Source of the DNA: Acidobacteriota bacterium
Lineage (GTDB): Bacteria; Acidobacteriota; Terriglobia; UBA7540
Length of the DNA: 64,000 bases
NCBI GenBank assembly: GCA_021838785.1
Contig: JAKCCV010000002.1
Span: 62,001 to 126,000, forward strand
Reading direction: 5' to 3'
Shown here: in pieces, positions 35,745 to 44,001 of the stretch
Position numbering within the stretch: the stretch's first letter is position 1
Layout: each line of letters opens with the position of its first letter
The notes under the pieces: generated by a model
Seen by the model: only the letters and a program-made list of their open reading frames with translations
What the model was told of the DNA's origin: nothing
Databases searched by the model: none
Program-made: the position numbers and the translations under genes

Positions 35745-37181
35745 ATGGCAAAAGTGGGAATGGTCAGCCTGGGATGCCCGAAGAACCTTGTGGATAGCGA
35801 GGTGATGCTGGGCTTGCTGGCGGAGCGCGGCCACGAACTGACCTCTCGAGCCGAAGACGCGGATATTCTCATCGTCAACACGTGCAGCTTCATCGAACCT
35901 GCCAAGCGCGAATCCATTGATGCCATTTTGGAGATGGCGAAGCACAAAACGTCGGGGCGGGCCAAACGGCTGATTGTGGCGGGTTGTTTGGTCGAGCGCT
36001 ATCGCCAAGAGATTCTCGAGCAAATTCCCGAAGTGGATTTCGTTATTGGGACCAATGAGCTAGAGCGTGTCGTGGAAGCTTGCGCGCCCGGTCTCTCTGG
36101 CCGGGAGGCCAAGGGGGCGAGCGCGCCCTATCTTTACCATGAATTCACGCCCCGCGCCCTCTCGACACCGCGCTTTGCCGCCTACATCAAAATCGCCGAG
36201 GGATGCGACCATCCTTGCTCGTTTTGCGTGATTCCTCAAATGCGGGGCCATTTCCGCTCGCGCCGGTTTGAGAGCGTGGTGAAGGAAGCCGAGCATCTGG
36301 TCCGGCGGGGGGCGCGCGAGATAACGTTGGTCGGTCAGGACACGACCAGTTATGGGCAGGATTTAGGGCTTCATGACGGCCTGCCCTTGCTGTTGCGTGA
36401 ACTCGCCAAAATCCCGGAACTCGTTTGGTTGCGATTTCTCTATTGCTACCCAAATCGCCTCACGCCGGCATTGATTGAAGCGGTGGCGGAAACGCCCAGG
36501 GTGGCGAAATATTTCGATATTCCGCTGCAGCACGCGAGCGGTCCGATCTTGAAAGCCATGCGGCGCGGCTCGAACGGCGCGCAATTCCTCAGGATGCTGG
36601 GCTGCATTCGCGCGGCCATTCCCGACGCCACCCTGCGCACCTCGATGATTGTGGGCTTTCCGGGAGAGACAGATGACGACTTTCGGGCGCTCATGGACTT
36701 TGTTGAAGCTGCGGAGTTTGACCATTTGGGCGTTTTCCTCTACTCCAACGAAGAGACCTGCGCCAGCCACGAGTTTCGCTGTCAGGTCGAAACCCGCGTG
36801 GCCCGGCGACGGCAACGGGAGCTCATGGCGTTGCAACGCAAAATCTCGCGGCGAAAGCTGAGCGAGAAAGTCGGGAAGGTGTTGCCCCTTCTTGTCGAAG
36901 GCCGATCGCAACAGACAGAACTGCTTTTTGAGGGCCGGCTGGAATCGCAGGCTCCGGGCATTGATGGTCAGGTCTATATCAACGAGGTGCGGGGCGAGGA
37001 GCCCCTGCCGGGCGAGTTTCGGTGGGTCACCATCACGCAAGCCGGCGATTATGACCTTGTCGCCCGGCTGGAGGCGGAATGTTTCGGCGAAGCACGGATT
37101 CCGGCCTCTTCGAACTGCCATCAGCTCGTCCAAATCCAGGGTTCAGCGGCCAAGCAGGATGATGCGGTGCCCTATCTGTAA
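35745..37181 (+). CDS. rimO: ribosomal protein S12 methylthiotransferase
   Basis: The protein is 478 residues from the ATG at 35745. The N-terminal UPF0004 domain has three cluster cysteines (VSLGCPKNLVDSE, VNTCSFIEPAKR, VAGCLVERY). The radical SAM domain carries C-x3-C-x2-C in EGCDHPCSFCVIPQMRG, and a TRAM domain lies near 390-455 (LPLLVEGRSQQTELLFEGRL). RimO methylthiolates the aspartate of ribosomal protein S12. A C-terminal tail of about 30 residues extends beyond the TRAM domain, and its coding sequence overlaps yacG. Confidence 0.96.
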   Translation: MAKVGMVSLGCPKNLVDSEVMLGLLAERGHELTSRAEDADILIVNTCSFIEPAKRESIDAILEMAKHKTSGRAKRLIVAGCLVERYRQEILEQIPEVDFVIGTNELERVVEACAPGLSGREAKGASAPYLYHEFTPRALSTPRFAAYIKIAEGCDHPCSFCVIPQMRGHFRSRRFESVVKEAEHLVRRGAREITLVGQDTTSYGQDLGLHDGLPLLLRELAKIPELVWLRFLYCYPNRLTPALIEAVAETPRVAKYFDIPLQHASGPILKAMRRGSNGAQFLRMLGCIRAAIPDATLRTSMIVGFPGETDDDFRALMDFVEAAEFDHLGVFLYSNEETCASHEFRCQVETRVARRRQRELMALQRKISRRKLSEKVGKVLPLLVEGRSQQTELLFEGRLESQAPGIDGQVYINEVRGEEPLPGEFRWVTITQAGDYDLVARLEAECFGEARIPASSNCHQLVQIQGSAAKQDDAVPYL

Positions 37182-37353
37182 AAGCGAAACCGTGTATGCA
37201 GGCAATCCCTTTCGGCCCTTCTGCAGTGAGCGTTGTAAACTGATTGATCTGGATAATTGGCTGGAGGGCCGCTACCGAGTCCCGGGAATTCACGATGCCC
37301 CGAGGGACACCGAAGAGCATCAGGACGAAGGCTCTAACGAGCGCACTGCCTAA
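37159..37353 (+). CDS. yacG: DNA gyrase inhibitor YacG, zinc-binding
   Basis: This 64-residue protein is easily missed because it overlaps both neighbours. It begins MMRCPICKSETVYAGNP, and the four zinc ligands are the C-x2-C pair in CPIC and the C-x3-C pair in RPFCSERCKLIDLDNWL. The YacG signature CKLIDLxxWL is intact, followed by an acidic tail. In E. coli YacG binds gyrase and inhibits it. The start is either 37159 or 37162. It overlaps the rimO end by 23 bases and the pgpA start by 59 bases. Confidence 0.92.
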   Translation: MMRCPICKSETVYAGNPFRPFCSERCKLIDLDNWLEGRYRVPGIHDAPRDTEEHQDEGSNERTA

Positions 37354-37828
37354 AAAGCGTCGCCCCTTCGGGGTTGGGGTAGCCACCCTGGGACCTGTAG
37401 GGGATTTGCCATGGGCGCCAGGGACAGCCGGTTCCGCGTTGGGCGTTCTCTGGGTGGCCCTCCTCGGTAGGATGCCCCTGGCGACTCCCTGGCGTACCAC
37501 CTTGCTTTGCCTGACGGCGGGCATTCTTTTCGCGCTTGGGGTTCGGTTCGCCGGGGCTGCCGAGCAGTTTTTTCAGATGCGCGATCCGGGCAGCGTGGTG
37601 GTGGATGAGTTCGTCGGCCAGTTAATCCCCTTTGTTGCTGACCCGACCGGATCATGGAAGCTGCTTTTGTTGGGCTTTGTGGCCTTCCGATGTTTTGACA
37701 TCCTCAAACCGTTTCCGGCAGGGCGAGCGGAACGGCTTCCGGGAGGATGGGGTATTATGGTGGATGATGTTGTTGCCGGGCTTTACGCTTTGGCCGTATT
37801 GCTCGCGGTGCAAGTTCTTGGACGATGA
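37295..37828 (+). CDS. pgpA: phosphatidylglycerophosphatase A
   Basis: The protein is 177 residues with three to four hydrophobic helices. The PgpA entry motif VGDLPWAPGTAGSALGVLW, the metal-binding DPGSVVVDEFVGQLIPF segment, and RCFDILKPFPAGRAERLPGGWGIMVDDVVAG are well conserved. It dephosphorylates phosphatidylglycerophosphate in the inner membrane. The start at 37295 lies inside yacG; the first 25 residues are basic and not conserved, so a later start is possible. The last codons overlap the next gene (ATGA). Confidence 0.94.
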   Translation: MPRGTPKSIRTKALTSALPKKRRPFGVGVATLGPVGDLPWAPGTAGSALGVLWVALLGRMPLATPWRTTLLCLTAGILFALGVRFAGAAEQFFQMRDPGSVVVDEFVGQLIPFVADPTGSWKLLLLGFVAFRCFDILKPFPAGRAERLPGGWGIMVDDVVAGLYALAVLLAVQVLGR

Positions 37829-38904
37829 ATCTATGGAAAAAACCCGACCGGCGTGTGTCCGCCATGGAAAAAAAGACTAGGCCATCAACCTCGCCGGAAG
37901 TTCTGAAGGTGGCGCCCGCGGCGGCGCTGCCTGGCGCAGAAGTTGCGGTGTGGGGCAAAGGATTCACGCAAAACGGCGGCAGCCGCCCGACGGTCCGTTT
38001 CGGCGAGCAGACGGCCAGCCTGCTGCTCAGTTCGGCGACGCGATTAATCGTGCGAATCCCCGAAGGAGCCGAGAGCGGACACCTCATCGTGGACGCCGGC
38101 GGCGGCGCCGTGAGCAATCCCGTCCAAGTGACGCTGGCAAGGAAACTCACTGAAAACCTTCACCCCGTCGCCAACCCGGCGATAGATGCAGCCGGCAATA
38201 TTTTTTCAACCTTCAGCGGCAGCCGAGGACAGAAGGTCCCCGTGTCCATTTACAAAATCGGCCGCGACGGCGCCGCACGCCCCTTCGTCAGCGACCTGCT
38301 GAACGCCACGGGGCTGGCCTTCGACCGCTCCGGCATGTTGTACGTGTCAAGCCGGGCGGAGGGAAACATCTACCAAATCACGCCCGATGGCCATCGCTCG
38401 ATTTACGCGGGCGGCATGGGCATCGCCACGGGCATTGCTTTTGACGCTTATGAAAATCTCTATGTAGGCGACCGCACCGGAACCATCTTTCGGATCAACC
38501 GTGACCGACAAATTTTTGTTTTCGCCACGCTGGAGCCGAGCATCGCCGCCTACCATCTGGCGTTTGGGCCGGAGGGGTATCTCTATGTCACCGGGCCCAC
38601 AACCTCCAGCTACGATCAGGTTTATCGCATTTCGCCGAAGGGTGAGGTGTCTCCGTTTTACCGTGGCCTGGGGCGACCTCAAGGGCTGGCTTTTGACGTG
38701 GAAGGAAACCTTTACGTCACGGCCTCTCTCTCTGGCCGTCAAGGGATTGTCCGCATCACGCTGCGAAGCCAAGCCGAGTTGTTTGTTGCCGGTTACAATC
38801 TGGTCGGGCTAGCCTTTACCCGACAGCGATCCATGATTATCGCGACCCACAACTCCTTACTGGAGCTCTTTGCCAGCATCGAAGGTCGGTCTTTGCTGAC
38901 GTAG
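37825..38904 (+). CDS. IPT/TIG and NHL-type beta-propeller protein
   Basis: The protein is 359 residues with no clear signal peptide. An N-terminal IPT/TIG-like Ig fold (about 22-105) includes VAPAAALPGAEVAVWGKGF and VRFGEQTASLLLSSATRLIV. It is followed by a propeller of NHL/SMP-30-like repeats (about 120-345): ATGLAFDRSGMLYVSSRAEG, ATGIAFDAYENLYVGDRTGT, PQGLAFDVEGNLYVTASLSG. The role is unknown. Its start overlaps the pgpA stop codon, so it belongs to the same transcript as the lipid and translation genes upstream. Confidence 0.85.
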   Translation: MNLWKKPDRRVSAMEKKTRPSTSPEVLKVAPAAALPGAEVAVWGKGFTQNGGSRPTVRFGEQTASLLLSSATRLIVRIPEGAESGHLIVDAGGGAVSNPVQVTLARKLTENLHPVANPAIDAAGNIFSTFSGSRGQKVPVSIYKIGRDGAARPFVSDLLNATGLAFDRSGMLYVSSRAEGNIYQITPDGHRSIYAGGMGIATGIAFDAYENLYVGDRTGTIFRINRDRQIFVFATLEPSIAAYHLAFGPEGYLYVTGPTTSSYDQVYRISPKGEVSPFYRGLGRPQGLAFDVEGNLYVTASLSGRQGIVRITLRSQAELFVAGYNLVGLAFTRQRSMIIATHNSLLELFASIEGRSLLT

Positions 38905-38930
38905 CATGCCGCCGTCAGCGAAGGTTCGCC

Positions 38931-40187
38931 GTGCTCTCTATGGACGCCGAAATCATTGCGGTAGGCAGCGAACTCCTCACTCCTTTCCATCAAGACACGA
39001 ATTCCCTCTATCTCACCGACAAACTCAATGAATTAGGCATCGAAGTGCGTTTTAAGACGATCGTCGGCGACGACCGTGTGCGGCTCGCGGCGGTTTTGCG
39101 GCAGGCGCTGGACCGATCGCAACTGGTGATTCTAACCGGCGGCTTGGGTCCCACGGAGGACGATGTGACCCGCGCGGCGGTGGCCGAGGCGCTAGACCTT
39201 CCTCTGGTCGAGGTGCCGGAGATTCGGCAACGCATCCAAGCCCGCTTTGCCAGCTTGGGCAGGCCCATGTCGGAAAACAACGCACGGCAAGCCTTCGTCC
39301 CGCAAGGAGCCGAATGGTTGGAAAACCGCAACGGCACAGCTCCCGGCATCTGGCTTGAACGCGACCATACCCTTCTCATCCTTCTGCCTGGCCCGCCGCG
39401 AGAACTCCTGCCGATGTTCGAATCGCAATGTCTGCCTCGCCTTGAACAACGCTCCAGCGGCGAGCGTATCCGAACGCGAGTCCTCAAGGTGGCCGGCCTT
39501 CCAGAGTCTGAAGTGGATCGCCGCCTGGCTCCCATCTACACGAAATACCAAAACCCCACAACCACCATTTTGGCCACGGCCGGAGGTATCGAGGTGCATT
39601 TTCGGGCCCGGGCCAAAACGGCCGAAGAGGCTGAAGCCTTGGCCGATATGTTGGCTGACCAAGCGGAGACTGAGCTTGGTGAGCATGTCTTTTCGACGCA
39701 CGGAGAAACACTGGAGGAAGTGGTCGGCATGTACCTCGTCATGAAGCAGAAAACGCTCGCCACCGCCGAGAGCTGCACGGGAGGCCTGCTCAGCGAACGG
39801 CTGACGCGCGTTCCGGGAAGTTCGAACTTCTATCTTGGCGGCGTCGTCTGCTATACGAACGAGCTCAAAACCCGCCTGGTCGGGGTCCCGACGGCCATGC
39901 TTGAGGCGCATGGGGCCGCCTCAAAACCTGTCGCGCAAGCCCTTGCCGAAGGCATTCGTCGTCGTGTCGGAGCCTCGCTCGGCGTGGGCATTACGGGTAT
40001 CGCCGGACCAAGCGGCGGCAGCGAGAAAAAACCCGTCGGCTTGGTTTTTATCGCTCTCGCCGATGAGCGTGGCACCGAAATCCGAGAATTTCATTTCCCT
40101 GGCGACCGTCAACGTATTCGCTGGTTGGCTTCGCAGTCTGCACTCGAAATGTTGCGTCGAAGAGCGCGCGGCGGGCCTCGGCGCTGA
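38931..40187 (+). CDS. cinA: competence/damage-inducible protein A (CinA), nicotinamide-nucleotide amidase type
   Basis: The protein is 418 residues, full length for CinA. The N-terminal molybdopterin-binding-like domain (about 1-175) shows AEIIAVGSELLTPFHQDTN, LGGLGPTEDDVTR-like text (LTGGLGPTEDDVTRAAVAE) and LLILLPGPPRELLPMF. The C-terminal amidase domain (about 260-415) shows the catalytic ATAESCTGGLLSERLTRVPG and GITGIAGPSGGSEKKPVG. It is expected to hydrolyse NMN or ADP-ribose in pyridine-nucleotide recycling. GTG at 38931 is preferred because GAAGG lies six bases upstream; ATG at 38940 is an alternative. Confidence 0.95.
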   Translation: MLSMDAEIIAVGSELLTPFHQDTNSLYLTDKLNELGIEVRFKTIVGDDRVRLAAVLRQALDRSQLVILTGGLGPTEDDVTRAAVAEALDLPLVEVPEIRQRIQARFASLGRPMSENNARQAFVPQGAEWLENRNGTAPGIWLERDHTLLILLPGPPRELLPMFESQCLPRLEQRSSGERIRTRVLKVAGLPESEVDRRLAPIYTKYQNPTTTILATAGGIEVHFRARAKTAEEAEALADMLADQAETELGEHVFSTHGETLEEVVGMYLVMKQKTLATAESCTGGLLSERLTRVPGSSNFYLGGVVCYTNELKTRLVGVPTAMLEAHGAASKPVAQALAEGIRRRVGASLGVGITGIAGPSGGSEKKPVGLVFIALADERGTEIREFHFPGDRQRIRWLASQSALEMLRRRARGGPRR

Positions 40188-40461
40188 AGCCAACGAAATT
40201 TTCCGACCGCTTCGCCACGCGCGTTCCAATGCGCTACATCAACAAATATCTCCTTCGCCCTGCGATCGCAGACGGACCTTGACGACCCTCCCACCTCGCG
40301 TCAAGACTATAGCCCGCCTCGATTCCAAGATCGGCACCGAAGGAAGACAAGCGCGGCTCGTGGGAATGTGGCGTAAAATAGACCGATCCGCCGCGCGGCT
40401 CGGGAGGGCTTGAGCATGTCTTCGCATCGGCGAGCGATTCTGCGACGGGAGGCCTATCTCG

Positions 40462-41730
40462 ATGAACGGACAACCCACCAAGCAGCGAAAACAGCGGCGT
40501 CCCTCGGAGGGTGCTTGGTTGAGGGTCTGTCTGTCACTTTTCTCGCTGATTTTCCTTGCGCCAACTCCCGCCATATCCGCCAACGCCCGCCAAAATCTTT
40601 CGGAGCTTTTTCGGACTTACGGGGTTAAGCAAGGCATCATTAAACCTCCCAAGGGACTGCTGCGCTATCCTTACCTGGTTCCGAGCGGCCCGTATTACCA
40701 ACTGTTCGATTGGGACACGTATTTCATGGGCGTGGCCTTAAGCTACGACGGCGTCGGCAAGCCGCTGGCGGATTCGGTGAAGGATTTTCTAAGCTTTGTG
40801 GACCAAAACGCGGATGCGCGCGGTTACGTTCCCCGCGAGATTGCGCCAGATGGTTTGTGGGCACTGCCGGAGATGTGCAAGCCGTTTCTGGCGCAGGCGG
40901 CTTACCGTGCATCACTCACAATGGGCAGCGCCGAGTGGTTGCAGCCCTGGTACGACAAACTGGCAGACACGCTCGCCTTCTGGGAAAACACGCGACGCGC
41001 GCTGGACGGATTTTTCCTCTGGTTCAACGGTGTCGAAAGCGGCGTGGACAATAACCCCGCCGTCAGCAACCACCCGGCCGAAGTGACCGAGGGCGTGGAC
41101 CTTCAGTGCTACCTCTATCGGGAATATCTCGCGATGGCGTTGCTCGGCAAGAAGCTTGGGCATCGGCAGGCCTCCGCCCGCTATGCTCACCGGGCGGAGG
41201 CCCTACGGCAAAAAATCCGCGATCAGATGTGGTCCAAGACAGAGGGCATGTTCTTGAACATAGATTCGCGGACCGGCAAGTTTATCCGCATCAAGACCTG
41301 GACGGACCTGGTGCCCTTGTGGGCGGGCGTCGCGACGCCCGCGCAGGCTCACCGAATAATTGAAGAGCACGTCCTCAACCGGCAGGAATTTTGGGCAAAA
41401 TACGGCATCCGCACACTGGCCGCTGATGAGCCACTCTACGACCCCCACCATGGCTATTGGCGCGGACCCGTGTGGGTGATTTCCAACTACCTGATCATGC
41501 ACGGACTGATGAATTACGGCTACCCTCACCAAGCCCAGGAATTGGCCCGAAGAACCCAAGAGCTCCTGGCGCGGGACCTGCGCCAATCCGGCGGAATGAA
41601 CGAATGCTACAATCCCGACGACGGCTCGCCGGTCGGGGCTGGCCACTTTGTAAGCTGGGACCTTCTCGGCGAGCACATGCTCAAGGAGGCCGACGAGAAT
41701 CTCGACCCCACAGCACTTAAGCCATTCTAG
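40462..41730 (+). CDS. trehalase / MGH1-like glycoside hydrolase, exported
   Basis: The protein is 422 residues with a signal peptide (about 20-40, LSLFSLIFLAPTPAISA). It has the (alpha/alpha)6 fold pattern of the GH37/GH63-like clan: YYQLFDWDTYFMGVALSYDG, FNGVESGVDNNPAVSNHPAE with the probable catalytic acid Asp, YDPHHGYWRGPVWVISNYL and NECYNPDDGSPVGAGHFVSWD with a probable catalytic base Glu. Relatives hydrolyse trehalose, mannosylglycerate or glucosylglycerate. The exact substrate is not clear. The signal peptide suggests scavenging outside the cytoplasm rather than turnover of an internal solute. A GGAGG site precedes the ATG. Confidence 0.88.
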   Translation: MNGQPTKQRKQRRPSEGAWLRVCLSLFSLIFLAPTPAISANARQNLSELFRTYGVKQGIIKPPKGLLRYPYLVPSGPYYQLFDWDTYFMGVALSYDGVGKPLADSVKDFLSFVDQNADARGYVPREIAPDGLWALPEMCKPFLAQAAYRASLTMGSAEWLQPWYDKLADTLAFWENTRRALDGFFLWFNGVESGVDNNPAVSNHPAEVTEGVDLQCYLYREYLAMALLGKKLGHRQASARYAHRAEALRQKIRDQMWSKTEGMFLNIDSRTGKFIRIKTWTDLVPLWAGVATPAQAHRIIEEHVLNRQEFWAKYGIRTLAADEPLYDPHHGYWRGPVWVISNYLIMHGLMNYGYPHQAQELARRTQELLARDLRQSGGMNECYNPDDGSPVGAGHFVSWDLLGEHMLKEADENLDPTALKPF

Positions 41731-41749
41731 AAAATATGGGCGAGTGAAG

Positions 41750-41767
41750 GCCCGCGCCATGGCGGGC
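41750..41767 (+). terminator. GC-rich hairpin downstream of the glycosidase gene
   Basis: GCCCGC, a six-base loop and GCGGGC form a strong 6-bp stem 20 bases after the stop codon. There is no T-run, so intrinsic termination is doubtful and it may just stabilise the 3' end. Confidence 0.3.
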
Positions 41768-41961
41768 GCAACGGCGGACCGTAAACCCGACCCCAACCCC
41801 AGCGTCCTATCCCCTGCCCCTCCACGGGACGAGCGGCACGGTTGGTAAGGGGCGCATCGCCTGCCGCAACGTTCGTGAAGAAGTGCTCCCCATTGTTTGG
41901 ACAGAAAATCAGGCTTCTTAAGGTGGATCGCTGCCTGAATAGATTTGTAAGTTTATTGAGC

Positions 41962-42037
41962 TGGTGGACCTGGAGGGATTCGAACCCTCGACCTCATGAC
42001 TGCCAGTCATGCGCGCTCCCAACTGCGCCACAGGCCC
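41962..42037 (-). tRNA. tRNA-Ala (anticodon GGC)
   Basis: The minus strand folds into a complete 76-nt tRNA with encoded CCA. The acceptor GGGCCTG pairs with CAGGTCC and contains the G3-U70 wobble that identifies alanine tRNA. The D arm is GCGCAGTTGGGAGCGC, the anticodon stem-loop is CATGA-CTGGCAG-TCATG with anticodon GGC, and the T arm is GAGGG-TTCGAAT-CCCTC. The plus-strand reading of this locus gives the well-known spurious peptide RDSNPRPHDCQSCALPTAPQ. A weak CAGGC/GCCTG stem at 41910-41937 followed by ATTTTCT on the minus strand may be the terminator. Confidence 0.99.
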
Positions 42038-42063
42038 TTGAAGCGACACAGAGCAATGATCTC

Positions 42064-42092
42064 TTTTTAGCACGGGGATAGTTGGGTGTCAA
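42064..42092 (-). promoter_or_regulatory. promoter of tRNA-Ala
   Basis: On the minus strand a perfect TTGACA (42087-42092) and TAAAAA (42064-42069) are separated by 17 bases. The -10 element ends 26 bases before the mature 5' end of the tRNA, which fits a stand-alone tRNA transcript with a short leader. Confidence 0.75.
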
Positions 42093-42128
42093 TGAAAGTC
42101 GCTTCGAGAGCGTTAGTGCTGCGGCTGG

Positions 42129-42827
42129 TTAACTGGGCGAACGGAGGGTCTCGCAGACGACGTATCGTCGTCCGACGGCAAAGAGAAAATCCCACAGGCG
42201 GTCGAGAACCGCACCGGCCGAGGCGAAGACATCGGAGACGGTGGTTGGGTCAATCCATCTGGCGAGCAATTGGCGTTCGATGCGGGAATGTTCCCGGTCG
42301 GCTTCGATGTGTACCTCGAAGTACTCAACCGCCTGGGGGCTGGTCAATCCGTAAAACCGGCGTAATCCGTCCAGCTTGGCCTCCGCGATCTTTGGGATCT
42401 GGCTTTCATAAGCGTAGAGGGCGGCTAGGCCCGCTGCGACGCTTTCCTCGCGGCAAATAGACCGGAACGTGCCGACAAGCTGCCGGGTTTCTGGCCATGG
42501 TTGGGCGCTGGCCATCTCTTCCCGTGTTACGCCGAGCGCCTCGGCGAACTGAAGCCACAGCTCAGGATGGTTCGGGTGGCCGGCTTCTTCGTCGGTCAAG
42601 TTGGAAAGAATGTGACGCCGGGTCGTGGGGTCCTCCGTGTGGGAGTGGAGAGCAGAGAGATACATCGGGAAGGCCGCCACGTGATGGTAATATTGCCGAG
42701 CATAGTCCACCAGCGCGAGTCCCGGCAACCTGCCGGCCGTCCATGCCCGATAAAAGGGATGAAGGAGTAGATGGTTCTTCGCAATCTGCGAGTCCAAGCA
42801 CGCCAAGGTTTCCGCTGCCATTTCCAT
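42129..42827 (-). CDS. CADD-family di-iron protein, likely self-sacrificing p-aminobenzoate synthase
   Basis: The protein is 232 residues from the ATG at 42827, which follows GGAGG with seven-base spacing; Chlamydia CADD is nearly the same length. The fold is the all-helical TenA/PqqC-like haem-oxygenase-like type. The six iron ligands known for Chlamydia CADD align one position earlier: Glu80 and His87 (NLTDEEAGHPNHPELW), Glu141 (YAYESQIP), His173, Asp177 and His180 (EVHIEADREHS). The residues reported there as the sacrificed Tyr27, and Tyr141 and Lys152, correspond to Tyr26, Tyr140 and Lys151 here. In chlamydiae this protein makes p-aminobenzoate from its own tyrosine side chain for folate synthesis. 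A rhodanese and a chorismate-using TrpE-type gene lie upstream on the same strand. Confidence 0.9.
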   Translation of the reverse strand: MEMAAETLACLDSQIAKNHLLLHPFYRAWTAGRLPGLALVDYARQYYHHVAAFPMYLSALHSHTEDPTTRRHILSNLTDEEAGHPNHPELWLQFAEALGVTREEMASAQPWPETRQLVGTFRSICREESVAAGLAALYAYESQIPKIAEAKLDGLRRFYGLTSPQAVEYFEVHIEADREHSRIERQLLARWIDPTTVSDVFASAGAVLDRLWDFLFAVGRRYVVCETLRSPS

Positions 42828-42944
42828 AGTTCCGCCTCCGATGCAGAATTCGCTTTCCTCCTTCGCTATTGAAGCCGCAGCGCCCACCGACGCTCCAGCT
42901 ACACAGGTTGCCTTTCCAGCCGGACGGTCTGGTGATTCGCGGCA

Positions 42945-43808
42945 TCAGGCCTGTGCACCGGCCGCTTCACCCTTCTCGATCGGGGCGTCCACCAGGTTGC
43001 CCCACTCCGTCCAGCTTCCGTCGTAGTTGCGAACTTTTTCAAACCCGAGCAGGTATTTGAGAACAAACCACGTGTGCGAACTGCGCTCGCCGATGCGGCA
43101 GTATGCAACGGTCTCCTTGTCGGGCTTGACACCCTGGGCGGTGTAAAGCTGAACCAATTCGTCGTATGATTTGAAGGTACCGTCTTCGTTAACGGCCTTG
43201 GACCAGGGAATGTTGCGGGCCGTAGGAATATGCCCGCCGCGCTGGGCCGTTTCCGTCATGCCAGCGGGAGCAATCACCTTGCCGGTAAATTCATCCGGAG
43301 ACCGCACGTCCACCAAGTGCGCACTTTTTTGGTCCATGATTTTGAAGACCTGTTCTCGACGGGCGCGAATGCTTTCGTCGGGCGGGGAAGCTTTATACTG
43401 GGTGCGTGGGACTTTGGGAAACTCTGTGGTGAAAGGCCGGCCTTCGAGCTCCCATTTTTTCCGTCCACCGTTCATCAACCGCGCGTCGCGGTGGCCGTAA
43501 TACTTGCATTGCCACAAAGCGTAGGCGGCAAACCAATTATTGTTGTCCCCGTAAAGCACGATGGTGGTGTCCGGGGCGATGCCCGACTGACTGCACAGCT
43601 CCTCGAACTGACGTTGGCCCAGTAAATCACGCCGCACGTTGTCCTGAAGCTGAGAAGTCCAATTCCAACCCACGGCGTTTTTGATGTGCCCTTTCTCATA
43701 GGCGCTGGTATCCACGTCCACTTCCACCAGGCGCACCTTCGGGTCGTCCACATGCTGCGCCACCCAATCGGTGGTGACTAAAACTTCGGGATGTTTGTAT
43801 TCACTCAT
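42945..43808 (-). CDS. two-domain thiosulfate/3-mercaptopyruvate sulfurtransferase (rhodanese)
   Basis: The 287-residue protein has two rhodanese domains. The first (about 8-125) has no catalytic cysteine. The second (about 150-275) carries the active-site loop CRIGERSS, with VDVRSPDEFTGKV and RGGHIPTARNIPWSKAVNE preceding it. The C-R-I-G-E-R loop is the form seen in actinobacterial and other CysA2/SseA-like thiosulfate sulfurtransferases. It transfers sulfane sulfur from thiosulfate to cyanide or a thiol acceptor. AAGGAGGAG precedes the ATG. It lies 117 bases upstream of the CADD gene on the same strand. Confidence 0.94.
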   Translation of the reverse strand: MSEYKHPEVLVTTDWVAQHVDDPKVRLVEVDVDTSAYEKGHIKNAVGWNWTSQLQDNVRRDLLGQRQFEELCSQSGIAPDTTIVLYGDNNNWFAAYALWQCKYYGHRDARLMNGGRKKWELEGRPFTTEFPKVPRTQYKASPPDESIRARREQVFKIMDQKSAHLVDVRSPDEFTGKVIAPAGMTETAQRGGHIPTARNIPWSKAVNEDGTFKSYDELVQLYTAQGVKPDKETVAYCRIGERSSHTWFVLKYLLGFEKVRNYDGSWTEWGNLVDAPIEKGEAAGAQA

Positions 43809-44001
43809 TGGAATCTCCTCCTTGTTGAAAAGCCTTATGAAAGTTTACGGAAATTGAATCGAGGTATGAGGGATCGTTAGCGGCAACAACAGCCGAGGCT
43901 GATTCGGCCGGAAGTCATTAGCCGTGAATGAAGGTTCATTCGGCCTCGCATCATCGTTATGATACCACCCTCGCTCGCGGGTCTGCAACCGTTTCTTCAG
44001 C

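Noticed and set aside
41842-42081. Plus-strand reading frame containing RDSNPRPHDCQSCALPTAPQ
   Set aside because: This is the well-known translation of the antisense strand of a tRNA gene; the locus is tRNA-Ala.
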